NCBI GenBank assembly: GCA_028281235.1 | Contig: JANQKG010000014.1 | Span: 62,001 to 126,000 of the forward strand | Source of the DNA: Afifellaceae bacterium | Lineage (GTDB): Bacteria > Pseudomonadota > Alphaproteobacteria > Rhizobiales > Afifellaceae | Length of the DNA: 64,000 bases | Direction: 5' to 3' | Part shown: positions 63,037 through 64,000 of the stretch, one piece after another | Layout of the letters: the number at the start of each line of letters is the position of its first letter | Position numbering within the stretch: the first letter of the stretch is position 1 | Position numbers and translations under genes: made by a program | Notes under the pieces: model-generated | Databases searched by the model: none | Told to the model about the DNA's origin: nothing | The model's input: the letters and a program-made list of their open reading frames with translations, nothing else

Positions 63037-64000
63037 ATGGCCGATCCAGTCAGGATGCTCGTTGTCGGAATCGGCAATATGGGCGTCTCGCACGCCAAGG
63101 CCTATCACAAGATCGACGGCTTTGAGATCGCCGGCCTGATGAGCCGCTCCATCAAGTCGCGCGACGACCTGCCGGAGGAACTGGCGGGCTATCCGCGCTT
63201 TGAAGATTTCGACGAGGCCATGCGCGAGACGAAGCCCGACGGCTTGTCGATCAACACCTGGCCGAACACACATGCGGAGCTTGCGCTCAAAGCCTTCGAC
63301 GCCGGCTGCCATGTCTTCATGGAAAAGCCGATCGCCACGAACATCGAAGACGCGGAGAAGGTGGTGGCGGCAGCACGCGCCAAGAACCGCAAGCTGGTGC
63401 TCGGCTACATTCTGCGCGTCCATCCCTCATGGATGAAGTTCATTGAGGTCGGCAAGACGCTCGGCAAGCCGCTCGTCATGCGCCTCAACCTCAACCAGCA
63501 ATCAAGCGGCCCGGCCTGGGCGTGGCACAAGAACCTCATCGATTCGCTCATTCCGATCGTCGATTGCGGCGTCCATTATGTCGATGTGATGTGCCAGCTA
63601 ACCGGCGCCAAGCCGGTGCGGGTGCACGGCATCGGCGCCAAATTGTGGGCTGAAGCGGCCAAGCAGAATTACGGCCATTTGCACGTGACGTTCGATGACG
63701 GCTCGGTCGGCTGGTACGAGGCCGGCTGGGGGCCGATGATGTCGGAGGAGGCCTTCTTCGTGAAGGACGTGGTGGGGCCGAATGGCGCCGTGAGCATCGT
63801 CGCCAATCAGTCCTCGCGCGGCGAGGACATGGACCTTTCCGATTCCGCCGACATCGACAAGCACACCAAGACCGACGCCATTCGCCTGCACCATTCAGCC
63901 GTGGACCCGGAAAGCCGAGAGTTCCAGAAGGCCGACGAACTGATGAGCATGGCCGACGAGCCTGATCATCAGGAGCTCTGCGACCGTGAGCAGGAATACT
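63037..64000 (+). CDS. Gfo/Idh/MocA family oxidoreductase, truncated by the window end
   Basis: 321 codons are visible and the frame is still open at the right edge. Rossmann motif MLVVGIGNMGVSHAKAY, signature HVFMEKPIATNIEDA, LGYILRVHPSWMKF and IPIVDCGVHYVDVMC. A second member of this family beside the first at 54.2 kb; the two are different enough to act on different intermediates. GGAGGAGG lies just before the ATG at 63037. It follows the binding-protein gene by 140 bases and probably belongs to that operon. Confidence 0.93.
   Translation, partial: MADPVRMLVVGIGNMGVSHAKAYHKIDGFEIAGLMSRSIKSRDDLPEELAGYPRFEDFDEAMRETKPDGLSINTWPNTHAELALKAFDAGCHVFMEKPIATNIEDAEKVVAAARAKNRKLVLGYILRVHPSWMKFIEVGKTLGKPLVMRLNLNQQSSGPAWAWHKNLIDSLIPIVDCGVHYVDVMCQLTGAKPVRVHGIGAKLWAEAAKQNYGHLHVTFDDGSVGWYEAGWGPMMSEEAFFVKDVVGPNGAVSIVANQSSRGEDMDLSDSADIDKHTKTDAIRLHHSAVDPESREFQKADELMSMADEPDHQELCDREQEY

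Noticed and set aside
1..64000. CRISPR array, prophage, transposase or integrase
   Set aside because: No regularly spaced direct repeats and no protein with such domains were seen; the repeats present are dispersed palindromes.

Overview
The window reads as a contiguous piece of an alphaproteobacterial chromosome, most likely Hyphomicrobiales (Rhizobiales). The evidence is base composition in the mid-60s percent GC (judged by eye), a SAM-II riboswitch in front of metX-metW, the phaB-phaA/phaR arrangement, the chorismate mutase-hisC-tyrC gene order, an rpmF-mtgA pair, and several families of short palindromic intergenic repeats of the kind common in this order. No rRNA, tRNA, CRISPR array, transposase or phage gene was seen. 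Genus cannot be decided from the sequence alone.

Layout. 0-2.6 kb: end of a TRAP transporter small subunit and an unusually long large permease. 3.2-6.0 kb: aromatic amino acid operon (chorismate mutase, hisC, tyrC) on the minus strand. 6.2-8.2 kb: SAM-II riboswitch, a 23-codon upstream ORF, metX and metW. 8.4-10.5 kb: methyltransferase, gloB, DUF985-type cupin. 10.8-14.5 kb: polyhydroxybutyrate genes phaA, phaB and the regulator phaR, with an EamA exporter. 14.6-17.2 kb: membrane protein, rpmF, mtgA, denD. 17.3-20.6 kb: minus-strand run of vapBC, an isocitrate lyase-family enzyme, GNAT, SDR and a small membrane protein. 20.6-25.1 kb: IlvD/Edd sugar-acid dehydratase, aminotransferase, small secreted protein, hydratase. 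26.1-31.5 kb: otsB-otsA (trehalose) and a molybdate unit (modE-like, Mo-box, modABC). 31.5-36.9 kb: EF-hand exported protein and pyruvate carboxylase. 36.9-41.3 kb: an AT-rich subtilase, a Tat-exported rubredoxin-like protein and a PhoX phosphatase. 41.5-43.0 kb: small-molecule kinase and HAD phosphatase. 43.2-50.7 kb: tightly coupled betaine-type ABC transporter, kinase-like protein and dimethylglycine/sarcosine dehydrogenase-like enzyme. 50.8-54.1 kb: methyltransferase, choline-kinase-like protein, DhaK paralogue lacking its substrate histidine, VOC protein. 54.2-64 kb: two divergent operons (uncharacterised TIM-barrel-like protein, SDR, RpiR regulator, D-aminoacylase-like amidohydrolase and Gfo/Idh oxidoreductase; opposite, a NitT/TauT-type ABC transporter and a second Gfo/Idh, cut by the window end) that look like a dedicated uptake and breakdown system for an unidentified compound.

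How the parts fit. Much of the window is metabolism of small organic compounds: quaternary amines, sugar acids, trehalose and storage polymer. Genes are packed into operons with NTGA stop/start overlaps, several of them using TTG starts behind good Shine-Dalgarno sequences. The less ordinary observations are the riboswitch plus coupled upstream ORF at metX, the 54-64 kb catabolic cluster with an unassigned enzyme, the DhaK with Arg in place of the catalytic His, the low-GC subtilase, a near-identical dyad in front of both otsA and pyc, and the intergenic repeat families, some of which supply stop codons to flanking genes.
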